A DNA stretch of 34,833 nt, taken from positions 1 to 34,833 of the forward strand of contig SUWE01000027.1 of NCBI GenBank assembly GCA_015061615.1, in the 5' to 3' direction. The stretch comes from Lentisphaerota bacterium. Its GTDB lineage: Bacteria; Verrucomicrobiota; Lentisphaeria; Victivallales; Victivallaceae. The stretch's first letter is position 1. Each line of letters opens with the position of its first letter. The notes below the pieces were generated by a model. That model saw nothing but the letters and a program-made list of their open reading frames with translations, did no database searches and was not told the origin of the DNA. This document shows positions 1 to 7,113 of this stretch, one piece after another. The translations under genes were made by a program, and so were the position numbers.

Positions 1-266
1 CAGTTGAAATCAACAAATTGCATTGGTACTTGCAAATTCGCCCAATCTTCCGGCAGAAAATGTCCTTCCCAGTTGCTGCTGTCAATATAACCATTATACA
101 GCGTTTCGGGAATTTGCGTTGTAAACAAACGATGTTTACCGCAATAATTGAGCTGCATAAATCTGATTGCAAAAAGGGAAATATAAACGGCAAGAAATGC
201 AATAACCAATTTCAAACCGTTCTTACACAATTTCTTTTTGTCGAAAACTTTTTCTTTTTCACTCAT
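1..266 (-). CDS. Membrane-anchored protein of unknown function, 5' part only (runs off left edge)
   Basis: Reading the minus strand from the ATG at 264-266 gives an open frame of 88 codons to the window edge. It starts MSEKEKVFDKKKLCKNGLKL, a lysine-rich cytoplasmic head. A hydrophobic segment of about 15 residues (VIAFLAVYISLFAIRF) follows at roughly residues 21-36, then a polar part containing a CGK motif. This is the layout of a single-pass inner-membrane protein with most of its mass outside, but the rest of the gene is missing and I do not recognise a family. A good promoter (300-329) lies about 35 bases upstream, which supports this frame over the plus-strand open frame covering the same bases. 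The ribosome-binding site is weak (GAAGG). Confidence 0.6.
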   Translation of the reverse strand, partial: MSEKEKVFDKKKLCKNGLKLVIAFLAVYISLFAIRFMQLNYCGKHRLFTTQIPETLYNGYIDSSNWEGHFLPEDWANLQVPMQFVDFN

Positions 267-299
267 AAAACATCTTTTGCCTTCGTATCAAAACTGCAT

Positions 300-329
300 A
301 TTATAAAAGGACTTTAAAATACAAACCAA
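300..329 (-). promoter_or_regulatory. Sigma70-type promoter for the left-edge membrane protein gene
   Basis: Minus-strand TTGGTT (324-329) and a perfect TATAAT (300-305) are separated by 18 bases. The -10 box ends about 33 bases before the ATG at 266. Called from consensus match and position only. Confidence 0.5.
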
Positions 330-402
330 TGCCATATCTGCAACATATATGCACCCAAATGTCAGCAATTCACTACATGTAATTCATCTTTTTTATTATG
401 AC

Positions 403-443
403 TACAATTGGTCAAATTGAATTTAACAGTTTGACCAATTGTA
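403..443. repeat. Perfect 14-bp inverted repeat downstream of the His/Pro-rich gene
   Basis: TACAATTGGTCAAA (403-416) and its exact complement (430-443) flank a 13-base loop. It starts 8 bases past the stop of the minus-strand gene ending at 451. No U-run follows on either strand, so it is not a standard intrinsic terminator. It may protect the 3' end of the transcript or bind a dimeric protein. The rest of 330-450 shows nothing else recognisable. Confidence 0.6.
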
Positions 444-450
444 CGATTAG

Positions 451-765
451 TTATCTGCGACGATGATGATGTTGGTGATGAATTCGTCTAGGTGGTGGAG
501 CGTGACGATGAATTATTACTGGAGGAGGTGCAGGAACCACTATTGGAGGCGGAGGTGGTGCTACAACAACGGGGGCAGGAGCAACAACGGGTGGGGCCAC
601 AACAACAGTGGGCTGCGGATTAAGAACTGCACCAACCAAACCAATGATTTCAGCGGCAAGTCTTACACCATCATTTTCTTTGTGATGATGCCCGTGTCCA
701 GCCATTACAGGCAGAGTACAACCACCAACAACAACCAAAGCCAAAGTGAATTTTTTTAAGTTCAT
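451..765 (-). CDS. Small exported His/Pro-rich protein
   Basis: 104 residues. The start is the second of two in-frame ATGs: GAGG sits 7 bases before it, whereas the upstream ATG (777) overlaps that ribosome-binding site. Residues 1-22 form a signal peptide (MNLKKFTLALVVVGGCTLPVMAG) with either signal peptidase I cleavage after VMA or, less likely, lipidation at the GGC cysteine. The mature part begins with a GHGHHHKE cluster, has a short hydrophobic stretch (AAEIIGLVGAVL), then a low-complexity Pro/Val region (APPVVAPAPVVVAPPPPP) and a C-terminal tail very rich in His and Arg (RRIHHQHHHRRR). The His clusters suggest metal (Ni, Zn or Cu) binding and the Pro/Val part a wall-spanning linker; both are inferences from composition. 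No family is recognised. Confidence 0.75.
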   Translation of the reverse strand: MNLKKFTLALVVVGGCTLPVMAGHGHHHKENDGVRLAAEIIGLVGAVLNPQPTVVVAPPVVAPAPVVVAPPPPPIVVPAPPPVIIHRHAPPPRRIHHQHHHRRR

Positions 766-787
766 TTTATACCTCATCTTATTTTAT

Positions 788-1150
788 TCAAAGCGTGAAT
801 TTCCCATGCCCCTTGCACTGCGGACAGGTAGCCGTCCCGCGCAAGTATTCCTTCCCCGAATCATAGCATGTCCAGCATGTCGCTTTCCCACTTCCCAGAC
901 ATGACATACAAGGACTGCTTGTGGCAGGCATTCCAAAAGGTCCAGGACCGGCAGGTGAATAGAATTGTCCACGTCCACGACATGAAGAGCAGACCCTTTT
1001 GACGCCGCCGCAAGAACGACAGCGAATGGTTCGCGAAATTTGTACTCGTCCGTTACCGTCGCATTTATTGCAGTCAAAAACGACATCCGCATAAAGGGCT
1101 CCGCTGGCAAAAAAAGTTGCCAACAACGTGAGGGTAAGAAATTTTTTCAT
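788..1150 (-). CDS. Exported protein of DnaJ-type cysteine knuckles (no J domain)
   Basis: 120 residues. The chosen start (MKKFLTLTLL) follows AAAGGATGTTAAA, giving a good ribosome-binding site; longer versions have no signal peptide. Residues 1-21 are a signal peptide ending SGALYA. The rest is almost wholly built from CxxCxGxG-like knuckles as in the zinc-binding domain of DnaJ: CNKCDGNG, CRSCGGV, CSSCRGRG, CMSCLGSG, CWTCYDSG and CPQCKGHG. Six knuckles could make three zinc sites. In DnaJ this domain binds zinc and helps with unfolded or disulfide-forming proteins. Here it has no J domain and is sent out of the cytoplasm, so it cannot act with DnaK. An extracytoplasmic redox or folding role is a guess. 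It lies between two other minus-strand fragments with no clear operon partner. Confidence 0.85.
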   Translation of the reverse strand: MKKFLTLTLLATFFASGALYADVVFDCNKCDGNGRVQISRTIRCRSCGGVKRVCSSCRGRGQFYSPAGPGPFGMPATSSPCMSCLGSGKATCWTCYDSGKEYLRGTATCPQCKGHGKFTL

Positions 1151-1206
1151 TTTAACATCCTTTCTGATTTTTTGTTTTGCTGCTAAAATACAGCATTTAA
1201 GTTTTT

Positions 1207-1401
1207 TTATTTTATCTTGTCGTAATAACAAGCATACCACAACAGATTGAAAAAGTAGCTACCAAAAGATAAAGCATTGTTGCTATTCCAAACAGACAAA
1301 GTTTGTGTTCCATCAGTTGTTCCTCTCATAATTAAGTTGCTTTCTGTTATATTAGAGTACAACCATTGAGAATCCTGACAGAGTTTTGATAAAATATTCA
1401 A
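1207..1401 (-). pseudogene. Probable 3' remnant of a lost gene
   Basis: A 64-codon frame with no ATG at its head (it opens at a TTG) and a stop codon 9 bases upstream. The text (for example GTTDGTQTLSVWNSNN, then YFFNLLWYACYYDK) looks like the end of a longer protein rather than a complete one, and base composition is AT-rich compared with the neighbours. It abuts the broken GIY-YIG fragment at 1442-1480. I read it as debris, possibly the tail of a gene interrupted when the tRNA-linked repeat units arrived. No family is recognised and it may be non-coding. Confidence 0.3.
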
Positions 1402-1441
1402 AAAAGATGTCTAGCTGGTATATTATCGTATTTGAGAGCAA

Positions 1442-1480
1442 TTATTTTACGAGAATATAAACGTAATGAAAGTTAGACAT
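1442..1480 (-). pseudogene. 5' fragment of a second GIY-YIG nuclease gene
   Basis: The minus-strand frame from the ATG at 1478-1480 reads MSNFHYVYILVK and stops. The first 11 codons encode the same residues as the start of the intact GIY-YIG gene at 1867. Over 32 bases (1449-1480 against 1836-1867) there are three differences, all C-to-T on the coding strand in third codon positions and all silent. Homology then stops abruptly. The fragment follows its own copy of the 90-bp repeat (1531-1620), just as the intact gene follows the copy at 1940-2029. Confidence 0.75.
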
Positions 1481-1530
1481 CGAGCCAGGATCTTTCAGAA
1501 TAATGTTTGAGGTGGTGCTATGCCGTGTTG

Positions 1531-1620
1531 CCCGGCTTCATCTGCTACCGCAGATTACGCCGCGGCAGTCTTCCACTCCGTGTTCGCTCGTCTGCGCCAC
1601 CGGCTTGCCGAGGCGAAATC
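1531..1620. repeat. 90-bp repeat, copy 2 (in front of the GIY-YIG remnant)
   Basis: Closely matches 1940-2029 over its whole length, including GCAGATTACGCCGCGGCAG and GGCTTGCCGAGGCGAAATC. The two copies lie upstream (minus strand) of the remnant and the intact GIY-YIG gene respectively, so the locus is a tandem array of repeat plus nuclease units. The repeat is GC-rich (about 60 percent) against AT-rich surroundings and overlaps the intact nuclease stop codon by two bases. Confidence 0.85.
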
Positions 1621-1867
1621 AAAAATGCCGTTTAATAAATGCTCTGCCGCAATGAGTTTTCAAGTAGGCTTCAAAGGCGTAGGCTTTTTCTCTGTTTTCA
1701 AAAGCAATGGCGTTTTTGATCCGCCATGGTCTGAATTTAGATGTATGCGGCACATCGCCTTTGTTGTGTTTTTCCAAACGGGATTTTAAGTCTTCGGTAC
1801 AGCCGATATAGAAATGGATTCCGGTTGCTTCGTCAACGAGGATGTAAACGTAATGAAAGTTGGACAT
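1619..1867 (-). CDS. Small GIY-YIG endonuclease domain protein (UPF0213/YhbQ-like)
   Basis: 82 residues, the normal size of stand-alone GIY-YIG proteins. The motif set is complete: Y6-V-Y8 stands for GIY, Y20-I-G22 for YIG, R30 is the catalytic arginine (LKSRLEKHN) and E66 (FEAYLKT) is the likely metal-binding glutamate. The C-terminus GRAFIKRHF is typical of the family. GIY-YIG domains nick or cut DNA as single-strand cutters; stand-alone members have poorly known roles. This one lies 185 bases downstream of tRNA-Val on the same strand, inside a tandem array of repeat plus nuclease units, which fits a selfish or homing-like element using the tRNA end as a landing site (inference). There is no clear ribosome-binding site before the ATG; the start is set by homology with the remnant at 1480. 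Confidence 0.88.
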   Translation of the reverse strand: MSNFHYVYILVDEATGIHFYIGCTEDLKSRLEKHNKGDVPHTSKFRPWRIKNAIAFENREKAYAFEAYLKTHCGRAFIKRHF

Positions 1868-1939
1868 TGGAAAAAATCTTGAATAAACAGATTTTGAGAG
1901 TTTGTTGCCTTAACTTGTATTATCTCAAGCTTGCCGAGG

Positions 1940-2029
1940 CCCGGCTCCATCTGCTTCGCAGATTACGCCGCGGCAGTCTTCCCCTGCGGGTTCGCCTCGT
2001 CTGCGCCCATGGCTTGCCGAGGCGAAATC
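1940..2029. repeat. 90-bp repeat, copy 1 (between tRNA-Val and GIY-YIG gene)
   Basis: Partner of 1531-1620. The motif CTTGCCGAGGC appears both just left of this copy (1930-1940) and within it (2013-2023), so the unit has an internal short duplication at its edges. It begins a few bases after the 3' hairpin of the tRNA. Confidence 0.85.
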
Positions 2030-2045
2030 TCGGCTTTGCCGAGAT
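2027..2045 (-). terminator. Hairpin just after tRNA-Val
   Basis: Perfect 8-bp stem ATCTCGGC/GCCGAGAT with a 3-base loop, 6 bases past the tRNA CCA end on the minus strand. Only a short T-run follows, so it may serve as a weak terminator or as a stop for 3' processing. It overlaps the edge of the 90-bp repeat and could equally be part of that element. Confidence 0.45.
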
Positions 2046-2051
2046 GAAGAC

Positions 2052-2128
<77 letters not shown>

Positions 2129-2147
2129 GCAGATATTACAGTTTCTT

Positions 2148-2176
2148 AATATAACCCCGCATTGACAAAATATCAA
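2148..2176 (-). promoter_or_regulatory. Promoter of tRNA-Val
   Basis: Minus-strand TTGATA (2171-2176), 17-base spacer, TATATT (2148-2153); the -10 box ends 19 bases before the mature tRNA 5' end. The spacer lies inside a hairpin (2155-2182). Confidence 0.6.
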
Positions 2177-2182
2177 GCGGGG
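2155..2182 (-). terminator. Hairpin between the large glycosidase-like gene and tRNA-Val, likely terminator
   Basis: Minus-strand CCCCGC-TTGA, loop, TCAA-(T)-GCGGGG then TTATATT. The 10-bp stem has a single bulge and is followed by a T-rich stretch, so it can end the transcript of the 2243-5626 gene. The same bases hold the -35 box and spacer of the tRNA promoter. Confidence 0.5.
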
Positions 2183-2242
2183 AATGAAAACTCTGAGACA
2201 ATTTCTGATGCCGATACCTCTCCGGCAGCTTTTGAACCGGAA

Positions 2243-5200
2243 TCACTGCGGGAATATCTCGCTTATTTCCGGAGCAATGTTCCAAGTCCGAAGCTCAGTT
2301 ATATAGTTGCTGTCGTTCCATGAACGGGTCTTCAGCCAGCTGTCTTGAAACGGACCGATAAACAGATCGTTGAACTTGACATTCGCTATCGGACAATCTC
2401 CTTCAACAAGCAGTTTCCCGTCAAGATAGATTTTGAACTTTCCATCTTTCCACACTGCCGCAACATGATACTCCCTGCCGAACTCCAAAACCTCCTTACC
2501 GGTAACCGCCTTGCCCTTTTTATTGACCGGATGATAAAATCCGGCAGTGATTTTCGGCGTATTCTTTCCGTTGATGATAAAGAACATCGATGCCAGACTT
2601 GCCGGACGCAGATAAAGCAGGTTACGGTCGCCCTTTACGCTTTCATCAACCTTGTCCAGACGGAAACGGAAAGCTGCTGCCCCCTCTTTGCCGACAAGCG
2701 TCTTTGCCGGAAAACGCGCTCCGGTTCCTTCACTGCCGAAGCAGAACGCATCCTTTTCAAACTTGCCTTTAAGCTGAATATATTTTCCGGAAAGCGGAAC
2801 TTTTTTCACATCTTTGAACTTTACATCAAGCGTTTTGCCCGAGGGTTTGATACGGCAGAATGCAACTCCCAGCCACGGAACATTGTTTAACGGACCGTTG
2901 CCTGTATTGGTGATTTTTACGGTATAAGTTCCCGGTTCAAGTTTTTCCACTCCGAGCGGAAACTCCTGAACCGCCCAGCGGTAATCAGGATAGGGCGCTT
3001 TGCCTGTGAAAACAGTTTTTCCGTTAAATTCGATCTTTATCGGCGCACGGCTGTTGATGACATCGTCACACATTGCACCAAGTTCCAGAATCGGCTTATT
3101 CATCGCCTTTTCAACTTTGAGTGTCACGCTCATTTCAGTTTTATTGCTTCTGCTGCCGTAAATGATACGGATAGGTTCGCCGAGGCACCAGTCATTGCGT
3201 TTGACTCCTCCGGAAAATACCGCACTGTCGGAAAATGCAATGACTGCATCCGGATTCTGAGGAGCCGCCAGCGCAGGCAGGATTTCTTTGAGCAGCGGTT
3301 TTGCTTCCGGCAATTCTTTCACGATTTTTCTGCCCGGCAATGCAAATGCTTCATCGCCGCCGCTGCTGCAATAGACCACCAGATGGCGGGCAAGTTCAGG
3401 GATTTCCACCTTTATCCGGTCGCCGTTGCGGACAAACTTCCAATCGACGACATCGTCGAAGTCAAGACTGAAAAGGTAGACTTTTTTCGTTCCGGGCGCG
3501 TAAATATCAAGTGTCATCGGCGCATTTTTATCCGGACGGTTCTGCGCTGCTGACGGGAAATCGTAGTTGCGCAGCTGCGGCTGAACTCCGCCTTTGGGAC
3601 GGTTTGAAGTGAAGTTGAGCAGTGTCAGCATCGTGCCGCTTGTCTCTTTGTTTTTGTGTTTGAGCGCTTCGATAACTACGCCAACAGGGAAATTTTTCGC
3701 TTCAAAAACGACTTTGTCATTGTAAGATTTTGCAATTTTGGTCCAGAGTCTGCTCCATTCGGGGTTGCGCCGGTCTTTCCACTCCTGCCCCGGAGTTATC
3801 CGGTTTATGTTGTAGAAGTAGAAGAAGGTGCTGCGTTCAGGGGAACCGGCAAAGTAAACTATCCTGCCTTTACCCAGTTCTCGCACGAGGATCGCAGGGT
3901 GCGAAGTCCCGTCTTCAGCAATGAATGAACCGTAAACTTTCACGTCGGAAGCGATATTTTTCAGTTTGATTATCCGTTTGTCATAAGCGATTTTGCCTGA
4001 GAAATCACCGGTGACAGGATTTTTTCCGGGAACTTCAAGCGCAGTTGCGGATTTGATTTCACCGTCATAGCTGAATCCGAGCATCTTTGCTGCGGCAAAG
4101 TCGGGAAATTTGTTGTTTTTTTCATCCGCCATGGAAAAATTGCCTGAGGTGATGAATGTCCCGCCGTCGCGGACAAATTTTTCAACCTCTTTCAAAGCAT
4201 TTTTGTTCCAGACAGCGGTATTCATCGCCAGAACGGTATCAGCTTTTTTACGCAGAAGCGCGGCATCTTTGAAGTCATCCTCAACGATCACACGGAAAGG
4301 AACATTTTCATCGGTAAGGGCATTGCCGACACCGGAAAATCCAAGTTCCCACTCCGAACCGCCGAATGGGTTGAGACTGCGGTTGAATGAGGAGAAGTAA
4401 AGGGCGATATTTCCCGCGTTTTCATTGGGAGTGACCAGCGCTTCGTGTTCCTGTTCCCACTGGAGCATCGGACGCCAGACATGTTCCTTTTTGCCGAGGA
4501 GCCACCACCACTGACGGGTTCCGGTGGCAAACGCGGTGAGGCTTGAAACCATTTCGCTGAAGCTGTCCTGCGCGTAGAACAGCACCCACGGAGCATTACC
4601 GGTCTGTTCGGCAACGGCGCGGAGCAGTTTCTGCTCCATTATCACCAGCGGATAGTATTCAGGATAACGCAGTCCGGACGGCATACTTTCCAAACCGAGG
4701 GAATCAGCATATTTGGGCAGATTGATGATGTCATAACCGAAAGCGTAACGGGTGTAGCCGGTGAGGTTGTTGCACAGATATGCGGAAAATACCATGTTGG
4801 TATTGAGGCTTTTTATGAGTTTGCGGCACTCATTCTGACGTTCCAGAAGTTTTTCTATCCTCCACGCTCTCCAGCGGCGGAACGCTTCCGGTTCACGGGT
4901 CGACCATCCGCTGTATTTGCCGTTGGGGGGCATTTCATAACCGGTATCGGCTTTGAATTTGGTGCGGCAGGAATTGCATCCGCAAAGTTCCGGAGCAAAA
5001 AACTGGATCTCGTCGATCATCACGGAGTCACAGGGAGACTCCGTAAGCAATCTTTTCAGGCGGGCAAACCAGATATTCCAGAATTCGTCATTATTGACGC
5101 AGGTATTTCCTGTCCCATAGGTATTTATCTCGGTTTTGCCGCTTTTAAGGTTGACCGCCGCCCATTCCGGATGGAGTTTGAGAAGCTGCATCGGCACCAT

Positions 5201-5626
5201 TGTGCAGGTGACATGGTGCATGGTCTGCATACCCTCTTTTCTTGCGGCATCAAAGAACATTTTGCTGTCGCGGATGGTGTCGTCGATATTGCGACGCGCG
5301 GCACTTCGTGCTGAAGCCGGGAGCAGGTCCATTATCAGAGTACGGCACTTTTCGGCAAGCACCATGTTGAAACCCGCTTCTTTGTACCATTTTGCCTGTT
5401 TCGCCGCCTCTGCAGCGGTAAGGTTCGCCGGAATATAATAGGAAGCCATGCGGTAACTCTGCATCTGTTCGGCAAGAGTCGGCAGAACTTTGTTGGGCAG
5501 AGTGCTTTTATACGGCTGAAAACCGACAACACTGCTGCGGTCGCAGTAGTAAGGATCATCTGCCGCGGCGCATAAGAGCGGGATCGCTGTACAGGCAAAA
5601 AACAGTGTCTTATGGAAAACATTCAT
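2243..5626 (-). CDS. Large secreted glycosidase-like protein (TIM barrel, GATase-like domain, LamG-type C-terminus)
   Basis: 1127 residues with a signal peptide (residues 1-22, ending LLCAAA). Residues about 60-400 look like the TIM barrel of the hypothetical glycoside hydrolase / beta-galactosidase-like group: AGFNMVLAEKC, then SVMIDEIQFF (D205-E206), then CGCNSCRTKF, a cysteine motif often seen after the barrel aspartate in this group. Residues about 415-640 resemble the beta-galactosidase trimerisation (class I glutamine amidotransferase-like) domain, with FVRDGGTFITSGNFSM and LGKGRIVYFAGSPERS. After one or two beta-sandwich segments, residues about 950-1120 form a LamG/concanavalin-like domain (FRFRLDKV, YHVAAVWKDGKFKIYLDGKL). 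It likely cleaves a polysaccharide or host glycan outside the cell; substrate and EC class are unknown. The start has GAGGTGATGAA before the ATG. It lies 12 bases after a prepilin-like gene, in one operon. Confidence 0.8.
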   Translation of the reverse strand: MNVFHKTLFFACTAIPLLCAAADDPYYCDRSSVVGFQPYKSTLPNKVLPTLAEQMQSYRMASYYIPANLTAAEAAKQAKWYKEAGFNMVLAEKCRTLIMDLLPASARSAARRNIDDTIRDSKMFFDAARKEGMQTMHHVTCTMVPMQLLKLHPEWAAVNLKSGKTEINTYGTGNTCVNNDEFWNIWFARLKRLLTESPCDSVMIDEIQFFAPELCGCNSCRTKFKADTGYEMPPNGKYSGWSTREPEAFRRWRAWRIEKLLERQNECRKLIKSLNTNMVFSAYLCNNLTGYTRYAFGYDIINLPKYADSLGLESMPSGLRYPEYYPLVIMEQKLLRAVAEQTGNAPWVLFYAQDSFSEMVSSLTAFATGTRQWWWLLGKKEHVWRPMLQWEQEHEALVTPNENAGNIALYFSSFNRSLNPFGGSEWELGFSGVGNALTDENVPFRVIVEDDFKDAALLRKKADTVLAMNTAVWNKNALKEVEKFVRDGGTFITSGNFSMADEKNNKFPDFAAAKMLGFSYDGEIKSATALEVPGKNPVTGDFSGKIAYDKRIIKLKNIASDVKVYGSFIAEDGTSHPAILVRELGKGRIVYFAGSPERSTFFYFYNINRITPGQEWKDRRNPEWSRLWTKIAKSYNDKVVFEAKNFPVGVVIEALKHKNKETSGTMLTLLNFTSNRPKGGVQPQLRNYDFPSAAQNRPDKNAPMTLDIYAPGTKKVYLFSLDFDDVVDWKFVRNGDRIKVEIPELARHLVVYCSSGGDEAFALPGRKIVKELPEAKPLLKEILPALAAPQNPDAVIAFSDSAVFSGGVKRNDWCLGEPIRIIYGSRSNKTEMSVTLKVEKAMNKPILELGAMCDDVINSRAPIKIEFNGKTVFTGKAPYPDYRWAVQEFPLGVEKLEPGTYTVKITNTGNGPLNNVPWLGVAFCRIKPSGKTLDVKFKDVKKVPLSGKYIQLKGKFEKDAFCFGSEGTGARFPAKTLVGKEGAAAFRFRLDKVDESVKGDRNLLYLRPASLASMFFIINGKNTPKITAGFYHPVNKKGKAVTGKEVLEFGREYHVAAVWKDGKFKIYLDGKLLVEGDCPIANVKFNDLFIGPFQDSWLKTRSWNDSNYITELRTWNIAPEISEIFPQ

Positions 5627-5638
5627 TTCATCACCTCA

Positions 5639-6409
5639 TTACTTTCCAGTCCAGCAACCTGAAAATGAGCTGTACGGACTGTTTGAAGATGTATAGGTCA
5701 TGCGGTCTGCGCTGGCATTGGTTTTTACTGATTCTGCGTGGCCGTCAACGTATGAGCAGTTCACCGAACCGCCGTGACGGCCGTCGAGCTGTCCGTTATA
5801 GGCATTGTCGGAGTACACCTGGGCGACGATATGCCAGCCTGTCTTGCGGCTTGAGCCGCTTTGATAAGTATCTGCAAAAAGAAGTGTTCCAGAAACTTTT
5901 TTCACGCGTGTCATTTTGCCGCCGAGCTTGAGACCGTAAGAGCTGTCATTAAGATACCAGTTGCGCCCCATTTGAGAATAAACAGTTATTGCTGAACCCC
6001 AGTCATCATAACCGGTTTCCCAGTTCTTTCTGAGGGTTGAAGCGCTTGTTATACATGCCCGGCGGTCGCTGTAGTCATTGACAAATGACGGGCATTTGAC
6101 GATTTCCATACCTGTATTATTGGGAACAAGAAGATAACTGAGCCATGCGACAGATTTTCCGTGCGGAGCCATATTGATGCTGTCAGGCGGCAGCTGGTCG
6201 TCATTTTCACCCAGATACATCGAATTCCAGGTGGAAACAGTTTTGTAATTTGAAAGACAGCTGGCTGATCTGCCCCTTTCTCTTGCGCTGTTGAGTGCAG
6301 GCAGCAGAATGGCCGCCAGAATGGCGATGATGGCGATAACCACGAGCAGTTCGATCAGAGTGAAGCCCATGGGCTTCACTTCTGCACGCAGAAGTGAATG
6401 GTTTTTCAT
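5639..6409 (-). CDS. Prepilin-like protein with H-x9-DG motif
   Basis: 256 residues. A short charged leader ends in Gly15, followed by [20 protein letters not shown] with Glu20 at the +5 position: a classic type IV prepilin / type II pseudopilin signal for cutting by PilD-type peptidase and insertion as an N-terminal helix. The ectodomain has four cysteines and the C-terminal H212-x9-D222-G223 motif ([16 protein letters not shown]) that defines the DUF1559-like family, which is greatly expanded in Lentisphaerota and Planctomycetota. Function in this family is unknown; a surface or periplasmic scaffold or presenter of secreted enzymes is my inference from context. AAGGAG lies 8 bases before the ATG. 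It is the first gene of the operon with the 1127-residue glycosidase-like gene. Confidence 0.92.
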   Translation of the reverse strand: MKNHSLLRAEVKPMGFTLIELLVVIAIIAILAAILLPALNSARERGRSASCLSNYKTVSTWNSMYLGENDDQLPPDSINMAPHGKSVAWLSYLLVPNNTGMEIVKCPSFVNDYSDRRACITSASTLRKNWETGYDDWGSAITVYSQMGRNWYLNDSSYGLKLGGKMTRVKKVSGTLLFADTYQSGSSRKTGWHIVAQVYSDNAYNGQLDGRHGGSVNCSYVDGHAESVKTNASADRMTYTSSNSPYSSFSGCWTGK

Positions 6410-6460
6410 TGTAAAAACTCCTTACTCAAGTATGTTTATCTTTCGGAGGCACCTTGACAT

Positions 6461-6489
6461 ACAATACACTGCATAAAAGTTAAAGTCAA
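6461..6489 (-). promoter_or_regulatory. Promoter of the prepilin/glycosidase operon
   Basis: Minus-strand TTGACT (6484-6489), 17-base spacer, TATTGT (6461-6466), about 50 bases before the ATG at 6409. Confidence 0.55.
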
Positions 6490-6530
6490 GTATAAGGGAA
6501 TATTTTTTGCCGATATATTTTCTGTCTGAA

Positions 6531-6615
6531 GAGCCAATTTCAAAAGTAATTCAAAAAGAGATTAAAAAATCAGCGATGAATTTTAAGAATTTTTGAGGAC
6601 TTTTGAAATTGGCTC
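6531..6615. repeat. Palindromic intergenic repeat, family A (short form)
   Basis: GAGCCAATTTCAAAAG (6531-6546) and its perfect complement (6600-6615) close an 85-bp element whose interior continues as an imperfect stem (AATTCAAAAA against TTTTTGAGGA). The interior GATTAAAAAATCAGCG...GAATTTT matches the longer copy at 13745-13909. It lies between two divergent promoters. Apart from this and the promoters, nothing else is seen in 6410-6759. Confidence 0.8.
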
Positions 6616-6685
6616 TAAAACAGGCATTTTTGCTATTTTTTCATAGATTTCTTTATATTTTTTTATGTTTTATTTGTATTCGGGC

Positions 6686-6714
6686 TTGTTTTTTAGTTTT
6701 TTGGGGTGTATATT
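6686..6714 (+). promoter_or_regulatory. Promoter of the HTH-SPFH-FHA-lipoprotein operon
   Basis: TTGTTT (6686-6691), 17-base spacer, TATATT (6709-6714), 45 bases before the chosen start of the first gene. No other good promoter is seen until 13958, so genes 6760-13172 are probably one transcript. Confidence 0.55.
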
Positions 6715-6759
6715 AGTGTCGAAGCGTAGAAAAATACCCTAAAAATAAGGATGGAAGAT

Positions 6760-7092
6760 ATGGATATAAAATTTTATTCACTGGAAGAGGTCGCAGAGAT
6801 TCTGGGAATAAACTACCAGCTTGTTTACAAACTGGTGAAATCGGATGTCATGCCCTCGGTGAGAATCGGCAAGTTGTTCAGAATAACCGATGTTCAGCTC
6901 CGGGAGTATGTTGATAAACAAAGTCAGGGTTCTCCTGCTTCGGGCAATATTGAACACATTTGTTCACTTTGCGGCAAAAAATATTTCAGTGCGTTATCCA
7001 TTTCAGGCAGTTGTAAAGAGTGCGGAGCCCCCCTTTGCAAAGCCTGTATAGAAAATGACAACGCAGAATTTTGTGAAGTTCATAAAAATTAA
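6760..7092 (+). CDS. Excisionase-type HTH protein with C-terminal zinc finger
   Basis: 110 residues. AAGGATGGA lies at the right distance for the ATG at 6760, while the upstream ATG at 6751 touches the ribosome-binding site. Residues about 5-52 are a MerR/AlpA-like winged helix-turn-helix of the excisionase family (YSLEEVAEILGINYQLVYKL, then VRIGKLFRITDVQLREYV). The remaining 55 residues hold three cysteine pairs (CSLC, CKEC, CKAC) plus a final C-x-x-H (CEVH), like a treble-clef or B-box-like zinc finger. It could be the regulator of the operon it heads, or a DNA-binding partner of its products. Excisionase-type domains also occur in phage and plasmid proteins, but there is no integrase nearby, so I favour an operon regulator. 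Confidence 0.85.
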   Translation: MDIKFYSLEEVAEILGINYQLVYKLVKSDVMPSVRIGKLFRITDVQLREYVDKQSQGSPASGNIEHICSLCGKKYFSALSISGSCKECGAPLCKACIENDNAEFCEVHKN

Positions 7093-7113
7093 CAATATAC
7101 AGGAGCAGACAAA

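Noticed and set aside
18-317. Plus-strand open frame at the left edge
   Set aside because: Opposite strand of the left-edge gene, which has a membrane-protein pattern and a good promoter; the plus frame has neither.
451-765. CRISPR-like or tandem DNA repeat in the Pro/Val- and His-coding stretch
   Set aside because: The repetition is short codon-level low complexity (GGTGGTGC-type) within a coherent signal-peptide protein; there are no spacers.
2345-2890. Plus-strand open frame of 181 codons inside the large minus-strand gene
   Set aside because: Antisense shadow of the LamG-type region, with no ribosome-binding site and no recognisable protein.
6760-7092. Excisionase-like HTH as a sign of a prophage or integrative element
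   Set aside because: No integrase, phage structural gene or attachment site is seen; downstream genes are envelope and scaffold proteins with similar codon use.
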